From: an uncultured Eubacterium sp.
GTDB taxonomy: Bacteria; Bacillota_A; Clostridia; Lachnospirales; Lachnospiraceae
DNA length: 8,872 bases
Assembly: GCA_948759685.1 (NCBI GenBank)
Contig: CAQBGY010000122.1
Coordinates: 1-8,872 of the forward strand
Reading direction: 5' to 3'
Under the pieces are notes generated by a model. The model did no database searches. It was given only the letters and a program-made list of their open reading frames with translations, and had not been told where the DNA came from. This document shows positions 1 through 7,149 of this stretch, in pieces. The translations under genes and the position numbers were made by a program. Numbering within the stretch: position 1 is the first letter of the stretch; each line of letters starts with the position of its first letter.

Positions 1-963
1 ATGAATCCGTACACAGGGGAAGTGCTGGCATTGGTAAGCACACCCTCTTATGATAGCAATGATTTTATCATGGGATTGTCCGGCGAAAAATGGGCGGCAT
101 TGAATGAGGATGAAAACAAACCAATGTATAATCGTTTCCGGCAGGTATGGTGTCCGGGTTCTACCCTTAAACCGATTACTGCGGCAATCGGTTTAGAGTC
201 AGGGGCACTTGATCCCAATGAAGATTATGGAAATGTAGGATTAAGCTGGCAGAAAGACGCTTCATGGGGGTCGTATCATGTGACAACTCTCCACGCTTAT
301 AATCCAGTTGTTTTGGAAAATGCTATTATTTATTCTGATAATATTTACTTTGCAAAGGCAGCATTGAAAATTGGTGCAGAGGAAATGAAAGATTCTCTGC
401 AGCGTTTAGGCTTTCAGGAAGAATTACCATTTGAAATTGTAATGGCTAAGTCGCAATATTCTAACACGGAAAATATTGAAACGGAAATACAACTGGCAGA
501 CAGCGGATACGGACAGGGACAGATTTTAATCAATCCATTGCATATGGCTTGTATTTATACGGCTTTTTGCAATGAGGGAAATGTAATAAAGCCGCATCTT
601 CTATATAGTCAGGAAACGAAAACTGAATATTGGATTCCAAATGCTTTTTCAGTGGAGCATACAAACATCGTATTAGAAGGATTGAAAAAAGTAGTGAATG
701 ATTCTCATGGAACGGGATATGTGGCACACAGGGAAGATATTCTGCTGGCAGGGAAAACCGGGACAGCAGAAATCAAGGCATCCAAAGAGGACACCTCCGG
801 TACGGAACTGGGATGGTTTGCCATTTTTACGACAGAAAAAACGGAGGAAAATTCGATTTTGATTGTAAGCATGGTTGAGGATGTAAAAGGGAGAGGAGGA
901 AGCGGTTATGTTGTTGGAAAAGACAAACAGGTTTTGGAAAGCTGGCTTGAGCGAAAAGAATAA
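1..963 (+). CDS. Class B penicillin-binding protein, PBP2a/PBP5-like transpeptidase domain (5' end missing)
   Basis: This is the C-terminal 320 residues of a D,D-transpeptidase that cross-links peptidoglycan on the outer face of the membrane. All three catalytic motifs are present, numbered from the first visible codon: STLK with acyl-serine S54 and K57, SDN at 112-114, and KTGT at 252-255. From memory, stretches such as STPSYD, WQKD.SWG, LADSGYGQG.ILINP and the Gly-Trp-Phe after KTGT closely match staphylococcal PBP2a and enterococcal PBP5, the subclass B1 low-affinity PBPs. The ATG at base 1 is almost certainly internal: this family has a signal/anchor, an NTF2-like domain and a dimerization domain upstream, all beyond the left edge. 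The stop codon overlaps the next gene, so this is the first visible gene of an operon with three lipoprotein-like genes. The domain call is secure. Low beta-lactam affinity is inferred from similarity and not shown. Confidence 0.93.
   Translation: MNPYTGEVLALVSTPSYDSNDFIMGLSGEKWAALNEDENKPMYNRFRQVWCPGSTLKPITAAIGLESGALDPNEDYGNVGLSWQKDASWGSYHVTTLHAYNPVVLENAIIYSDNIYFAKAALKIGAEEMKDSLQRLGFQEELPFEIVMAKSQYSNTENIETEIQLADSGYGQGQILINPLHMACIYTAFCNEGNVIKPHLLYSQETKTEYWIPNAFSVEHTNIVLEGLKKVVNDSHGTGYVAHREDILLAGKTGTAEIKASKEDTSGTELGWFAIFTTEKTEENSILIVSMVEDVKGRGGSGYVVGKDKQVLESWLERKE
894..900 (+). promoter_or_regulatory. Shine-Dalgarno for the first lipoprotein, inside the PBP gene
   Basis: AGGAGGA lies 7 nt before the ATG at 908, within the 3' coding end of the PBP gene. 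It supports ATG 908 as the start and a 56-nt overlap with translational coupling. The same bases encode Gly/Arg codons of the PBP C-terminus, so part of the match could be coincidental. The alternative is a TTG at 947, which gives a 23-residue leader of more usual length. Confidence 0.6.
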
Positions 964-2182
964 AAAACCTCTTTTATTTGCAATGATAATACTGATATTG
1001 CCGATAATGATAGGGTGCAGCGATGAAATACCGGAGGTATCAGATATTGAGATAACGCAGCAAGACAGAGAAGTATATTCTTTCGATAAAAATGATTCTG
1101 CTGATGCAGAGCGTATAGCTGAGATTCTCAGTGATATTTATGCGGAAGCAATAGATACGAATACATTGGGAAGTCTTGATATTATGCGGCGCATGGTTGC
1201 CAGACTCGGTAAAAATGGTTATGTGGCTGTTGATAGCGGGAATCAGATTGACATGACGCAGGCAGAGCAGGTGTTTGATTTTTGTAAAGCAGTAGATGAA
1301 AAAGAGATGGATGAATTGACCATTATAGTGGTTATGGAGATGGGGATTCAGAAATTTGATTTAAAAACAGAGGACGGTAGTGTAAATATTGTCAGAGGAT
1401 ATTATCAATATGACCAGAATGGCAGTATGCAGAATAGAAGTACAGTAAGCTATCCGGTGGACTTCTGGCAGTATACGGAGGAAGGATATTTAATCTTTGA
1501 GGGCAGTTATTTTTCAGATGAAAGTTATATATTGACATTAAGCGACACACCGGAACATACGATGCTTCGGATTTTGCCTTTGGATGAAAAGTGCAGGGAG
1601 TATAACAGAAAGTATATCCTGCCAGTTGGTTATGAACAAAACAACCTGTTTCTCTGTAATTGGAGCGAGGATGATTTTAGAGAGTTGGACTTTTATGATT
1701 TATATGACAGGTTCTATCCAATGATGCACAGCCAGCCAGTGCCTTATATGGCGGATGAAAATTTAGGAGTTGGTGTTGCTTACCAAATACCGGGAGAACT
1801 GTTTGAAGATGTGATCGGGGCATATTTCAATATAGACTGTGAAACGCTCCGTTCTAATACAACATATATTTCAGAGCTTGCCACCTATGAATATAGGCCA
1901 CGAGGTTTTTACGAGGTGGAATATCCGAATATTGCGTATCCGGAAGTAGTGGGTTATACGGAGAACGAGGACGGGACAGTTACGCTTCATGTCAATGCAG
2001 TATATCCCAATGGAAATATGTCTAAGGAGTTTTCACACATAACCGTAATCCGTCCATTAAGTGAGGACAGTTTTCAGTATGTATCGAATGAGATAATCTT
2101 ACCGGAAGGAGACCATGATATTTGGTGGCATTCAAATCGGTTGACGGAGGAAGAATGGAAAGATGTTTATGGAGGGACTTAA
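908..2182 (+). CDS. Predicted lipoprotein, paralogue 1 of 3, unknown function
   Basis: This 424-residue protein has a basic N-terminus, a hydrophobic core (about residues 21-36) and a lipobox-like MIGC ending at Cys37, so it is predicted to be lipid-anchored on the outer membrane face. No enzymatic motif was recognised. Landmarks shared with the next two genes are RILPLDEKCR at 221-230, an Asn-Trp at 251-252, IPGELFE at 294-300, ENEDGTVTLHVNAV at 352-365 and FQYVSNEI at 389-396. These define one family, perhaps the one catalogued as DUF6070; that name is from memory and unverified. The start at ATG 908 has a strong SD but makes the signal unusually long; TTG 947 is an alternative. The gene overlaps the PBP gene by 56 nt, which implies co-expression and a related role at the cell wall. 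The C-terminal tail (about 400-424) is Trp-rich and differs from the paralogues. Confidence 0.85.
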   Translation: MLLEKTNRFWKAGLSEKNKKPLLFAMIILILPIMIGCSDEIPEVSDIEITQQDREVYSFDKNDSADAERIAEILSDIYAEAIDTNTLGSLDIMRRMVARLGKNGYVAVDSGNQIDMTQAEQVFDFCKAVDEKEMDELTIIVVMEMGIQKFDLKTEDGSVNIVRGYYQYDQNGSMQNRSTVSYPVDFWQYTEEGYLIFEGSYFSDESYILTLSDTPEHTMLRILPLDEKCREYNRKYILPVGYEQNNLFLCNWSEDDFRELDFYDLYDRFYPMMHSQPVPYMADENLGVGVAYQIPGELFEDVIGAYFNIDCETLRSNTTYISELATYEYRPRGFYEVEYPNIAYPEVVGYTENEDGTVTLHVNAVYPNGNMSKEFSHITVIRPLSEDSFQYVSNEIILPEGDHDIWWHSNRLTEEEWKDVYGGT

Positions 2183-2185
2183 ATA

Positions 2186-3475
2186 GTGGAAGATGTAAAA
2201 TGGCTTTTAAAAAAATGTGGTGTATTTTTCCTGATATTATTTGTGGCTGTGATTGTAGGAAGCATTGCTGTTGGGCATCGAAATGGAAAACAGAAAGACA
2301 TTCCGGAAGTAATTTGGGAACCGCCAGTAGAAATTTCAAGCAATCATATTTTGGAAGAAAGTATAGAAGAAAGTACAACGGAAACGGAATCAGAAATAGG
2401 GACAGGGACAGAATCATCTTTATGGTATCTTCCGCAAGCAGAGGACTGTCTGTTAACCGAGGTAGAAAAAGATGAGTTAAAGTATACTGCACTGGTAGCA
2501 GCAGAACAAGTCAGGGAAACGTATAAAAATATAGAGATTATAGGCGAAACGTCATATGGTTCTGATATCAAAGAGTTCACAAGGGAACAGTGTAGGGAAG
2601 CTGTTACGCTTCTTGGAAAGGCGGGCTATGTAAGTGTTACGGATGATACCAATATGGAAAATTATGAGAAAGTGGAATATTTTCATGCAGCATATATGGA
2701 AAAACGTGATGCAATGGTAACTATATTTAATGTAAACCGGGATGGGCTTATAGGAGCTATAACTTTTATTTACAGAAACAATAGATTACAGACATATTAT
2801 GTAGGAATCGGATGGCAGGAGGGAGGCATACCGAAGATTAAAAATACCTTAGTCAGCGATATAGCAGAAATTAAGCTGACGGAAAAAGGTTATTTTATCT
2901 ATGCGTATAAAGAGCAGATAATTCATTCCAGCTTACGCCAATATTGGAGGATAAAGCCGCTTTCTGATAAATGCCGGGAATTAACTGCAAAATATGTATA
3001 TGGGTTGAGCTATGTAAATTACAATGTCCTTGTGACAAACTGGAACAGTAACAATGTAGAAGATATTCTGATGCCCTGTATGTTTGAAGATATATACCGG
3101 ATATACACCGGGGAAAATTTAAGGACAGAAAACTGGAGAATACCTGCGGGCACATACGAAAAAATAATGACTACATATTTTCCAGTGTCAATAGAACAGT
3201 TACGGGAAAAATGTGGCTATGATGAGGATAGCAACAGCTATGAGTATGAAATGATATTTGCAAGCCCGTATCCACCGTTTGGAGAAGTTGTTGATTATTC
3301 AGAAAATGCAGATGGAACAATTACGCTTATTGTTGATGGGGTATGGGCAGATTACAATTCTGACCTTGCTTTTACCAATACAATCGTGGTACAGCCATTT
3401 GGGGACGGCACATTCAGGTATTTATCCAATACGATAGAACAGAAGGAATTAGAAGTGCCAAAGGGAGGAAGATGA
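2186..3475 (+). CDS. Membrane-anchored extracytoplasmic protein, paralogue 2 of 3, unknown function
   Basis: This 429-residue paralogue of the flanking lipoproteins is read from GTG. GGAGGG at 2171-2176 lies 9 nt before that GTG, and the previous stop is only 3 nt upstream. Unlike its sisters it has no lipobox. A hydrophobic segment at about residues 12-30 follows a Lys-Lys-Cys, so it is probably held by one uncleaved N-terminal helix with the bulk outside the cell. A Glu/Ser/Thr-rich acidic linker spans about 54-78. Family landmarks are RIKPLSDKCRE at 255-265, YFPVSIEQLR at 331-340, ENADGTITLIVDGVW at 373-387 and FRYLSNTI at 410-417. No catalytic motif was recognised. Its place inside the PBP operon suggests a function at the cell surface, but the molecular role is unknown. 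Confidence 0.85.
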   Translation: MEDVKWLLKKCGVFFLILFVAVIVGSIAVGHRNGKQKDIPEVIWEPPVEISSNHILEESIEESTTETESEIGTGTESSLWYLPQAEDCLLTEVEKDELKYTALVAAEQVRETYKNIEIIGETSYGSDIKEFTREQCREAVTLLGKAGYVSVTDDTNMENYEKVEYFHAAYMEKRDAMVTIFNVNRDGLIGAITFIYRNNRLQTYYVGIGWQEGGIPKIKNTLVSDIAEIKLTEKGYFIYAYKEQIIHSSLRQYWRIKPLSDKCRELTAKYVYGLSYVNYNVLVTNWNSNNVEDILMPCMFEDIYRIYTGENLRTENWRIPAGTYEKIMTTYFPVSIEQLREKCGYDEDSNSYEYEMIFASPYPPFGEVVDYSENADGTITLIVDGVWADYNSDLAFTNTIVVQPFGDGTFRYLSNTIEQKELEVPKGGR

Positions 3476-3482
3476 AAGAGGG

Positions 3483-4757
3483 ATGATGAAGTTAAAGAAG
3501 AAGGTAGTTCTTGTGACTTATGTGATGGTGTGTGTTGCCTTGTTATGTGCCTGTAACAATAACGGAAATATGAAAAACGAATATGCTGGCAAAACCGGAG
3601 AAAATGAACAAAAGGAATATGCAGAAAGTACAGACGAGGAAGCAGACACAGACAGGCAAATAGAAAAAGGCTATGATCTTCCGATAGCTGTCCATCAACG
3701 GGAAGAAGCGGAAGAGGATTGCAAAGAAATGATGTGGCTTATATCGGAACTATATAAAAACGCAGATAAAGGCTGTGCGTCCAATGTTGTCATTGCAGAT
3801 AAAGTCATAGAGCAGATGGTGGAAAAGCTGAAAGCTATCGGATGCCCGGTCACAATAATGGAAATATATTCAAATATGGAAAATCACGAGAAACTGGAAG
3901 AATTTTTAAATGCTTCTTTAGCAGGCAACAGCGGTTCAGCGATTGTTTATAAAATACATTCTGATGGCGGCATCGGGAGATATAAGTATTCTTATGACGG
4001 AAAGGATATGTATGTTTTATACGCAAAAGCCGCATGGAGTGATGATGATAAGCCTGTAATAACGTATATTTCATATACTCGGATCAAAGAATGGAGATTT
4101 ACGGATAAAGGATACTTCTGCTATGAGTTATGCGTACCGGAATACCCGGAAGTTACTGAAATTGTGGATGGGAGCTGTATGGTCAGGGTAAAGCCCATTA
4201 CAGAGGAAAACAGGGAAATGTCGGAAAAATGTGTGCTTGGATTAGCCTATCAGGGAAACAATCTTTTATGTTCTGACTGGGATGCAGACCATATGGAGAA
4301 TTTGGATTATAATGGGATGTATGAATATTTATATGCAATGAAATATCAGGAGCAGTTTCCCTCTGAGGATTATGCGGACGGGATACCAAAAGATGAGTTT
4401 GAGCGCCTGATTATGGAATATCTTCCGGTTACAGCGGAGGAAATACAGAATTATGCGGCTTTTGACAAAGAAAAACAGACTTATGCATGGGCAAGACTGG
4501 GCTGTTTCAATTATGCCCCTACCTATTTTGGAACTTCTTTTCCAGAGGTTACGGATATTAGGGAAAACAAAGATGGGACAGTTACTTTCACTGTGGATGC
4601 AGTGTGCAGCATGATTTTATGTGACGATGCGGTGATAACGCATGAGCTTACGGTGCGGTTTTCAGAAGATGGCGGCTTTCAATATTTGGGAAACAAAGTT
4701 TTGGATGATGGGATTTCAAATATACCGGAATATCAATACCGGATTGTTAGAAAGTAA
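3483..4757 (+). CDS. Predicted lipoprotein, paralogue 3 of 3, unknown function
   Basis: This is a 424-residue lipoprotein. Its signal has Lys residues at 3-7, a hydrophobic core at 8-21 and lipobox LCAC with Cys24 as the lipidated residue. An acidic, low-complexity linker follows at about 25-62. Shared family landmarks are RVKPITEENRE at 235-245, IPKDEFERLI at 301-310 with YLPVTAEEI at 313-321, ENKDGTVTFTVDAV at 361-374 and FQYLGNKV at 399-406. It has more cysteines than its sisters. The start could be either of two adjacent ATGs (3483, 3486). GGGAGGA at 3463-3469 is 13 nt from the first, rather far, and AGAGGG abuts it. An ATG at 3472 overlaps the previous stop codon and opens only a four-codon frame. 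This is the last gene of the operon and is followed by a stem-loop. Function not recognised. Confidence 0.87.
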   Translation: MMKLKKKVVLVTYVMVCVALLCACNNNGNMKNEYAGKTGENEQKEYAESTDEEADTDRQIEKGYDLPIAVHQREEAEEDCKEMMWLISELYKNADKGCASNVVIADKVIEQMVEKLKAIGCPVTIMEIYSNMENHEKLEEFLNASLAGNSGSAIVYKIHSDGGIGRYKYSYDGKDMYVLYAKAAWSDDDKPVITYISYTRIKEWRFTDKGYFCYELCVPEYPEVTEIVDGSCMVRVKPITEENREMSEKCVLGLAYQGNNLLCSDWDADHMENLDYNGMYEYLYAMKYQEQFPSEDYADGIPKDEFERLIMEYLPVTAEEIQNYAAFDKEKQTYAWARLGCFNYAPTYFGTSFPEVTDIRENKDGTVTFTVDAVCSMILCDDAVITHELTVRFSEDGGFQYLGNKVLDDGISNIPEYQYRIVRK

Positions 4758-4794
4758 TCTGGTTACTATTCTATTCAGCAATGATAAGGGAATT

Positions 4795-4848
4795 GCATAA
4801 AGTAATGGGTAAGAGCCGAGGACGTGACAATTACCCATTGTTTTATGC
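4795..4848. terminator. Stem-loop between convergent operons, probable terminator
   Basis: Arms 4795-4812 and 4831-4848 pair at 16 of 18 positions, with an uninterrupted inner stem AATGGGTAA / TTACCCATT (4804-4812, 4831-4839) and an 18-nt loop. It sits between the end of the third lipoprotein gene and the blaR1 stop codon, which is where a shared terminator is expected. On the + strand the inner stem is followed by GTTTTATGCCTT, a modest T tract. On the - strand the tract is poorer. The arms are AT-rich and the loop is large, so this is not a textbook intrinsic terminator. Confidence 0.55.
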
Positions 4849-4849
4849 C

Positions 4850-6649
4850 TTAATATTCCCATATATTTAAATCTGATAATATAGACTTTGTTATTTCGGT
4901 TGCGTTGCGCCCGGTGGCGTTGGAATTGCTTTGAATGTTGGTGGTAAAGAAGTATGTATTTTCGTCGATTTCAACAAAACCTACAAACCAGCCGTTTACA
5001 TCCTGACCGTTTACCCGCCCGGTTCCGGTTTTTCCATAAAAACTCTTTCTATAAGATGAAAGGAGACAGATAGAATCCTTTACTGCATTTACATTTTCTG
5101 GGGCAAAGTCAAAGTTATTGTTATATAAGTCTGTTAAAAGCTGAACCTGCTCCACCGGGGAAATTTTTAGCGTTGACTGCATCCAGTAGAAAGAAAGCCC
5201 TGAATCTATGTTTTCGTTTCCATATCCGATTTTCTTCATATAGTTCTTAAGAGCAGATGTGCCAAGCTGTCTATCTATCTCCTGAAAGTACCAGTTGACG
5301 GAAGAATCCATTGCGGAATACAAGTTATGATTGGCGTTCCAGGCTTCAAATGGGTAGTCGGTTCCGTTCCATGTCATAAATGAATCCTTTGGTGTGATAA
5401 TGTCTTCTTCCAATCCAAACAGTGCGTCATATATCTTATAGGTAGAGTTTGGCGATGTCCTTAAAGTGGCATGATCAATGTCATAAATGCTCCATGTATC
5501 GCTTTTCAAATTATATAAGACGAAACTTCCTTCGTATCCGTCAAAATATGCAGATAAGTCAACCAAATCAATCTTTTCAGGGGATATGTCCCACTTATAA
5601 TAGTTTTGTTCAGCAGCATAGGTGGACAGCATTGGGGTAATCCCCAAAAGCATAACTGCAATAATACTAAAAGCAGTAAAGCTTTTTACTTTTTTCCAGA
5701 CGGAAGGTTTTTTATAAGAAGATATATTGATAATTCTTTTCTGCATCTGTTTCATGCTCCCATTGATTCCGGCAGCAAAGGGGAATGGCGAAAGTGAAAT
5801 TTTTTCAGCAAAGTTAATCAATGTGTTGCCGTAATCTTCATAGTCGCTTTCATTCAGAAGTTTCAGGACAGAGGTATCACAGGCAACTTCCCTGTCGTTG
5901 CGCATTTCTTTCAAAGCATACCATACCAGAGGATTAAACCAGTACAGTATGCCGAAAAGATTCATAAGATAGCTTGTAATGGTATCCTTGTGTTTGTAAT
6001 GCTGCAATTCATGTAGCAGCATATACCGCATATCCGCAGCTTTGAAATCTGAAATCAGATGGATTGGCAGATAAATACAAGGTCTGAACAATCCTACAAT
6101 AATAGGGGATTTCAAAAAGGCAGTGCTGTAAATAGGAATGTCCCTTTTTATCTTCAACTCGCTTAAACAGTTGTTATACAAAATGCGGACTTTCCTGCTT
6201 TGTAAAGGGAGCGCAGATTTTTTCAAAGTGTTCAGGCGGGCTTTTGATTTTATCACTAACAATATCATTGCAAAGATACCGATCAGCCATATTCCAAACA
6301 GAATAAGTCCGATAACAGATGGCGTCTTGCTGCTTACGGACAATGCAAAATCATTCATCTGTCTTGTAGTTCCGGACGAACTTACATTTACTGCTGTTTC
6401 CGTAACAATTTCCATGTTGGATGTGTTAGCTTTTTTCCACTTGTCAAGCAATAAGAAAATCTGTGCAAATCCAACCGGTCGAATAGGGATAAACGGAACT
6501 GTTAGCAGTCCAAGTAGCATAAACCATAAATTGAACTGCATCCGGCTGGTCATTTGATTTATTAATACCTGTTTTATAATAAGAAGTACACCTATGATGG
6601 CACAAATGAAAATATTGCAAATGAAAAAACGTGTCCCGAAATCTGCCAT
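4850..6649 (-). CDS. blaR1: BlaR1-type beta-lactam sensor/signal transducer, M56 metalloprotease
   Basis: This 599-residue membrane receptor, close to the usual BlaR1 length, senses beta-lactams outside the cell and activates a cytoplasmic zinc protease that leads to loss of BlaI repression. Predicted membrane helices lie at about 7-27, 39-58, 112-134 and 325-343. Between the last two is the gluzincin domain, with H213-E-L-Q-H217 and a likely third zinc ligand E254 in REVACD. The segment 287-305 (SPFPFAAGI through KR) is the region where self-cleavage has been placed in staphylococcal homologues. The extracellular sensor is class D beta-lactamase-like: S402-T-Y-K405, S450-V-N and K540-T-G-T. 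All key residues are intact, so it should be functional. AGGAGGGA precedes the ATG, and the blaI stop is 1 nt upstream, giving a blaI-blaR1 operon. MecR1 would look the same; the two differ mainly by context. Confidence 0.95.
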   Translation of the reverse strand: MADFGTRFFICNIFICAIIGVLLIIKQVLINQMTSRMQFNLWFMLLGLLTVPFIPIRPVGFAQIFLLLDKWKKANTSNMEIVTETAVNVSSSGTTRQMNDFALSVSSKTPSVIGLILFGIWLIGIFAMILLVIKSKARLNTLKKSALPLQSRKVRILYNNCLSELKIKRDIPIYSTAFLKSPIIVGLFRPCIYLPIHLISDFKAADMRYMLLHELQHYKHKDTITSYLMNLFGILYWFNPLVWYALKEMRNDREVACDTSVLKLLNESDYEDYGNTLINFAEKISLSPFPFAAGINGSMKQMQKRIINISSYKKPSVWKKVKSFTAFSIIAVMLLGITPMLSTYAAEQNYYKWDISPEKIDLVDLSAYFDGYEGSFVLYNLKSDTWSIYDIDHATLRTSPNSTYKIYDALFGLEEDIITPKDSFMTWNGTDYPFEAWNANHNLYSAMDSSVNWYFQEIDRQLGTSALKNYMKKIGYGNENIDSGLSFYWMQSTLKISPVEQVQLLTDLYNNNFDFAPENVNAVKDSICLLSSYRKSFYGKTGTGRVNGQDVNGWFVGFVEIDENTYFFTTNIQSNSNATGRNATEITKSILSDLNIWEY

Positions 6650-6650
6650 G

Positions 6651-7034
6651 CTAATCCCTCCTTTTTGCCCCTTTATGGAGAAGTGAGTACAGGGTATTTA
6701 TTTCTATTTCAGAGAGCTTGTCATCTTCAATATAGGCGGAAAGCATTGCGGTAATATCACCATCATAGTAACGCTTAAGAAAAGAATGGCTTTCCTGTCC
6801 GATATATTCCTTTTCTTCTATCAGAGGTGTATAAACGAATACCCTGCTTTGTTTTTCATAAGAAATTGCCTTTTTTGTCACAAGACGCTTGATTAAAGTC
6901 TGTATCGTTTTAGGACTCCATTTGGTAGTACGTGTTAATTTGTCCGTTATCTCATTAGTGCTAATCGGTGCGTGCTTCCATATGATTTTCATCACTTCAA
7001 ATTCTGCTTCTGAAATCTGTGGCAATGTTTTCAT
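6651..7034 (-). CDS. blaI: BlaI/MecI/CopY-family winged-helix repressor
   Basis: This 127-residue repressor is expected to bind operators as a dimer and block transcription until BlaR1 signalling inactivates it. The N-terminal winged helix (about 5-70) has the family's PQISEAEFEVMKIIW start and a recognition-helix region KWSPKTIQTLIKRL at 38-51. The rest is a helical dimerization tail. The start was set at ATG 7032-7034, not at the in-frame upstream Met at 7103. An AGGAGGG SD lies 8 nt upstream of the chosen codon, the family homology begins there, and the upstream codons run back through the promoter. In S. aureus BlaI the cleaved bond is Asn101-Phe102; the aligned pair here appears to be Ala100-Tyr101, so the cleavage or release mechanism may differ. 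It is the first gene of the blaI-blaR1 operon and is probably autoregulated. Confidence 0.94.
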   Translation of the reverse strand: MKTLPQISEAEFEVMKIIWKHAPISTNEITDKLTRTTKWSPKTIQTLIKRLVTKKAISYEKQSRVFVYTPLIEEKEYIGQESHSFLKRYYDGDITAMLSAYIEDDKLSEIEINTLYSLLHKGAKRRD

Positions 7035-7042
7035 GTTTTGAA

Positions 7043-7049
7043 CCCTCCT
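7043..7049 (-). promoter_or_regulatory. Shine-Dalgarno that fixes the blaI start
   Basis: On the - strand AGGAGGG stands 8 nt before the ATG at 7034. This spacing selects the 127-residue product over the longer reading that begins at 7103 inside the -35 box. Confidence 0.85.
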
Positions 7050-7063
7050 TTTAAATCTTACGA

Positions 7064-7081
7064 CTGTAATATACATTATAG
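7064..7081. promoter_or_regulatory. Probable BlaI operator, 18-bp near-palindrome over the -10 box
   Basis: CTGTAAT (7064-7070) and ATTATAG (7075-7081) are inverted repeats matching at 6 of 7 positions around ATAC. The site covers the -10 hexamer and the expected transcription start, so bound BlaI would block RNA polymerase. It carries TGTA and TACA half-sites, but as TGTA-N3-TACA and not the TACA-N2-TGTA order I recall for staphylococcal bla/mec operators. The position is convincing; BlaI binding is inferred. Confidence 0.6.
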
Positions 7082-7103
7082 AAAGAAATATGGGAAATGT
7101 CAA
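7075..7103 (-). promoter_or_regulatory. Consensus sigma-A-type promoter of blaI-blaR1
   Basis: On the - strand TTGACA (7098-7103) is followed by exactly 17 nt and TATAAT (7075-7080). Both hexamers match the housekeeping consensus perfectly. Transcription should start near 7068, leaving a short leader before the SD at 7043-7049. So strong a promoter on a repressor gene implies tight autorepression at the overlapping palindrome. Confidence 0.88.
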
Positions 7104-7149
7104 TTTAGTTTAACGCTATGAAATGGAAATAAAGCTATGAGTAAACGGC

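Noticed and set aside
1..3. ATG at base 1 as the true PBP start
   Set aside because: The codons match an internal stretch of class B PBPs just before the active-site serine. The enzyme would lack its anchor and N-terminal domains, so the gene is cut by the window edge.
2122..2475. 117-residue + strand frame over the junction of paralogues 1 and 2
   Set aside because: It is an out-of-frame reading of two well-supported genes with an Arg/Lys/Cys-rich, non-protein-like composition.
6138..6557. 139-residue + strand open frame opposite blaR1
   Set aside because: It is the antisense shadow of the BlaR1 coding sequence, with no SD or recognisable domain.
7035..7103. Longer BlaI reading from Met at 7103
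   Set aside because: The added 23 residues are translated promoter and leader DNA, including the -35 and -10 boxes; the good SD and family homology point to 7034.
7115..7140. GCTATGA repeated at 7115-7121 and 7134-7140
   Set aside because: Seven bases in AT-rich DNA with no associated function; too short to support a regulatory claim.
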